This document shows positions 62,526 through 64,000 of a stretch of DNA of 64,000 nt, one piece after another (positions within the stretch are counted from its first letter, which is position 1; each line of letters starts with the position of its first letter). The notes below the pieces were generated by a model. That model had not been told where the DNA came from and did not search any database. It saw only the letters and a list, made by a program, of their open reading frames with translations. This stretch comes from Streptomyces sp. H27-H1 (GTDB lineage: Bacteria > Actinomycetota > Actinomycetes > Streptomycetales > Streptomycetaceae): the NCBI RefSeq assembly GCF_026627445.1, contig NZ_JAPNLJ010000014.1:62001-126000 (forward strand), read 5' to 3'. The translations under genes were made by a program, and so were the position numbers.

Positions 62526-64000
62526 CTACAAGTGGAACCAGCGCTCCTCACCGGCAGCCGCGGTCACGTGGCGTTCCCCAGGCAGAATCAGCCTGAGCGG
62601 GCCCTGCGGGGACGCCGGGACGGTGACACCGAGCCGATCGGCCAGGAGTCGCAGACGGACCCCGCGATGACCGCGATAACACAGCGTGAACGAGAGATCG
62701 GGCACCTCACGCAGGGGCACCGGATCGATGCGGAGGGCGTCCGGGCCCGCCTCCAGGCCGGTGATGCCGCGCTCGACCAGGTCGACGGTGCCGGCCATGG
62801 CGCCGAGGTGGATGCCCTCGGCGGTGGTGCCGCCCTGGACGTCGTTCACGTCGCTGCGCAGGGCTTCCTCGTAGTAGCGCCAGGCTTCGGGCCCCTGCCC
62901 CCGGGCGAGGATCCAGCCGTGCACCAGACTGCTGAGGGTCGATCCGTGGCTGGTGCGCCGCAGGTAGTAGGCGACCGTCGCGTTCCAGGTGTCGTCATCG
63001 AGTCGGTGGCCGAGCCGGGCGAACAGCGTGCGGAGGTCGGACGGACGGAACAGGTACCCGAGCATGAGGGTGTCCGCCTGCTTCGATGCCTGGTAGCGGT
63101 TGACCGTGTCCCCTTCGGCCTCCAGAATGCGGTCGAGCCTGCGGATGTCGGAGTAGCGGGCCCGATAGGCGTCCCAGTCCAGCTCGGCCAGGTTTCCGTA
63201 GCCTTCGAACTGGCTGATGACTCCTTGGTGGAAGGGCACGTGCAGTCGTCGGGAGACGTCGTCCCAGCGCTCCAGCTCTGTCGCGTCGAGGCTGAGTTGG
63301 CTCGACAGCTCACTGCGGCGAGCTTCCGGCAGCTCCTCGAGCAGGTCGAGTCCGCGGGCCAGGACCCAGGCCGCGGTCACGTTGGTGTACGCGTTGTCGT
63401 CGATCCCCGGCGAGGAGGCGTCGTCCGGGTAGGCGTCGTGGTACTCGTCGGGCCCCAGAACCCCGCGGATGCGGTAGCGCTGGAGACCGGGGTCGTAGGT
63501 GGCCGCTCCGGCCCAGTAGCGTGCGATCTCCAGGAGCAGTTCCGCGCCGGGTCCGTGGGTGAAACCCCGGTCGCCGGTTGCCTGGCCATAGCGCAGGACG
63601 TTGACGGCTATGGCGGATCCGACGTGGCGCTGAAGGTGCGAATGGTCGGCGAGCCAGCGGCCGGACCGGGGGTTGAGGTGCAGCGACTGGGTCTCCTCAT
63701 GACCCGAACCGGCGCTCTGCCAGGGGAACAACGCCCCGCGGCTGCCCGCCGCGCGGGCAGCGGCCCGCGCGGCGGGCAGCCGGCGGTGGCGGTACATGAG
63801 CAGGGCGCGTGCCACCTCGGGGAAGTGGAGGGACATGTACGGCAGGACGAACAGCTCGTCCCAGAAGACGTGACCGCGGTACGCCTCTCCGTGCAGGCCG
63901 CGCGCCGGTACTCCCGCATCCAGTTCCGCGGTGTGCGGTGACAAGGTCTGCAGGACGTGGAACAGGTGCAGTCGCAGAATACGTCCCGCTTCGCCCGGCA
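62526..64000 (-). CDS. GH65 glycoside hydrolase/phosphorylase (5' end beyond right edge)
   Basis: Partial enzyme acting on alpha-linked disaccharides such as trehalose, maltose or kojibiose. The visible 491 codons start mid-domain (RGLHGEAYRGHVFWDELFVL). They contain the GH65 catalytic region YRIRGVLGPDEYHDAYPDDA with the general-acid Glu in PDEYH, the substrate-binding YQASKQADTLMLGYLF and the C-terminal beta-sandwich (DLSFTLCYRGHRGVRLRLLA), ending at 62526. The N-terminal sandwich domain is outside the window, so hydrolase versus phosphorylase cannot be decided. It could mobilise trehalose or maltose reserves in this stress locus. Confidence 0.9.
   Translation of the reverse strand, partial: PGEAGRILRLHLFHVLQTLSPHTAELDAGVPARGLHGEAYRGHVFWDELFVLPYMSLHFPEVARALLMYRHRRLPAARAAARAAGSRGALFPWQSAGSGHEETQSLHLNPRSGRWLADHSHLQRHVGSAIAVNVLRYGQATGDRGFTHGPGAELLLEIARYWAGAATYDPGLQRYRIRGVLGPDEYHDAYPDDASSPGIDDNAYTNVTAAWVLARGLDLLEELPEARRSELSSQLSLDATELERWDDVSRRLHVPFHQGVISQFEGYGNLAELDWDAYRARYSDIRRLDRILEAEGDTVNRYQASKQADTLMLGYLFRPSDLRTLFARLGHRLDDDTWNATVAYYLRRTSHGSTLSSLVHGWILARGQGPEAWRYYEEALRSDVNDVQGGTTAEGIHLGAMAGTVDLVERGITGLEAGPDALRIDPVPLREVPDLSFTLCYRGHRGVRLRLLADRLGVTVPASPQGPLRLILPGERHVTAAAGEERWFHL

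Overview
The window looks like a Streptomyces-type actinomycete chromosome. GC content is very high, GTG starts are common, CebR-type boxes precede cellulase genes, and there are actinomycete-specific families such as DUF6009, DUF6221-like proteins and PucR-type regulators. The most striking general property is decay. Interspersed with intact genes are at least fifteen frameshifted, internally deleted or chimeric remnants, as expected of a degenerating chromosome-arm region, although sequencing indels could account for some of the single-base shifts.

1-14.4 kb is a cellulose/xylan degradation island on the minus strand: a GH5 endoglucanase (CBM2; open at the left edge), a GH6 cellobiohydrolase, a GH10 xylanase, a second GH5 cellulase and a GH9 cellulase. 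The GH6, GH10 and second GH5 enzymes share a CBM3-type module. Three perfect copies of the 14-bp palindrome TGGGAGCGCTCCCA lie upstream of the first GH5, the GH10 and the GH9 gene. A divergent LacI-family regulator next to the GH9 gene is a multiply frameshifted pseudogene. An internally deleted transposase splits the island.

14.5-16.7 kb holds small genes and remnants. 16.7-29.7 kb is a compact NRPS-type biosynthetic cluster: an A-PCP protein, a C-A...reductase protein with an internal deletion, a stand-alone adenylating enzyme, an MFS exporter, a luciferase-like monooxygenase with its flavin reductase, a discrete acyltransferase, a type II thioesterase and a divergent SDR. Several minus-strand genes overlap by 4 bp. 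If the reductase protein were intact, the A-T/C-A-T-R order would suggest release of a dipeptide aldehyde.

30-44 kb begins with mobile debris (a group II intron reverse transcriptase fragment and a DUF6009 gene). It continues with an acyl desaturase plus ferredoxin-reductase operon and a divergent PucR-like regulator, an SLC13/ArsB-type permease, a CBS protein, a disrupted CPA1 antiporter, a stretch of gene fragments, an ECF sigma factor (SnoaL-tailed) with an NDH-2-like flavoprotein, and a broken APC permease. 44-53 kb carries small stress-type proteins (CBS pair, PRC-barrel, CBM48), a secreted protein with a short collagen-like tract, a nucleotidyltransferase, DoxX, a TetR/SnoaL pair and an IS5-like element that encloses a VOC-family gene.

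55-64 kb is a DosR/DevR-like dormancy or redox locus: a GAF-GAF histidine kinase, a NarL-type response regulator, a PNPOx-like flavoprotein, a STAS protein, universal stress proteins (one intact, one broken, one fused to a phosphoketolase fragment), an Acg-type nitroreductase homologue, and a GH65 enzyme open at the right edge. G-rich palindromes upstream of several of these genes are candidate response-regulator sites. All functions are inferred from reading the translated sequence; no database search was run.
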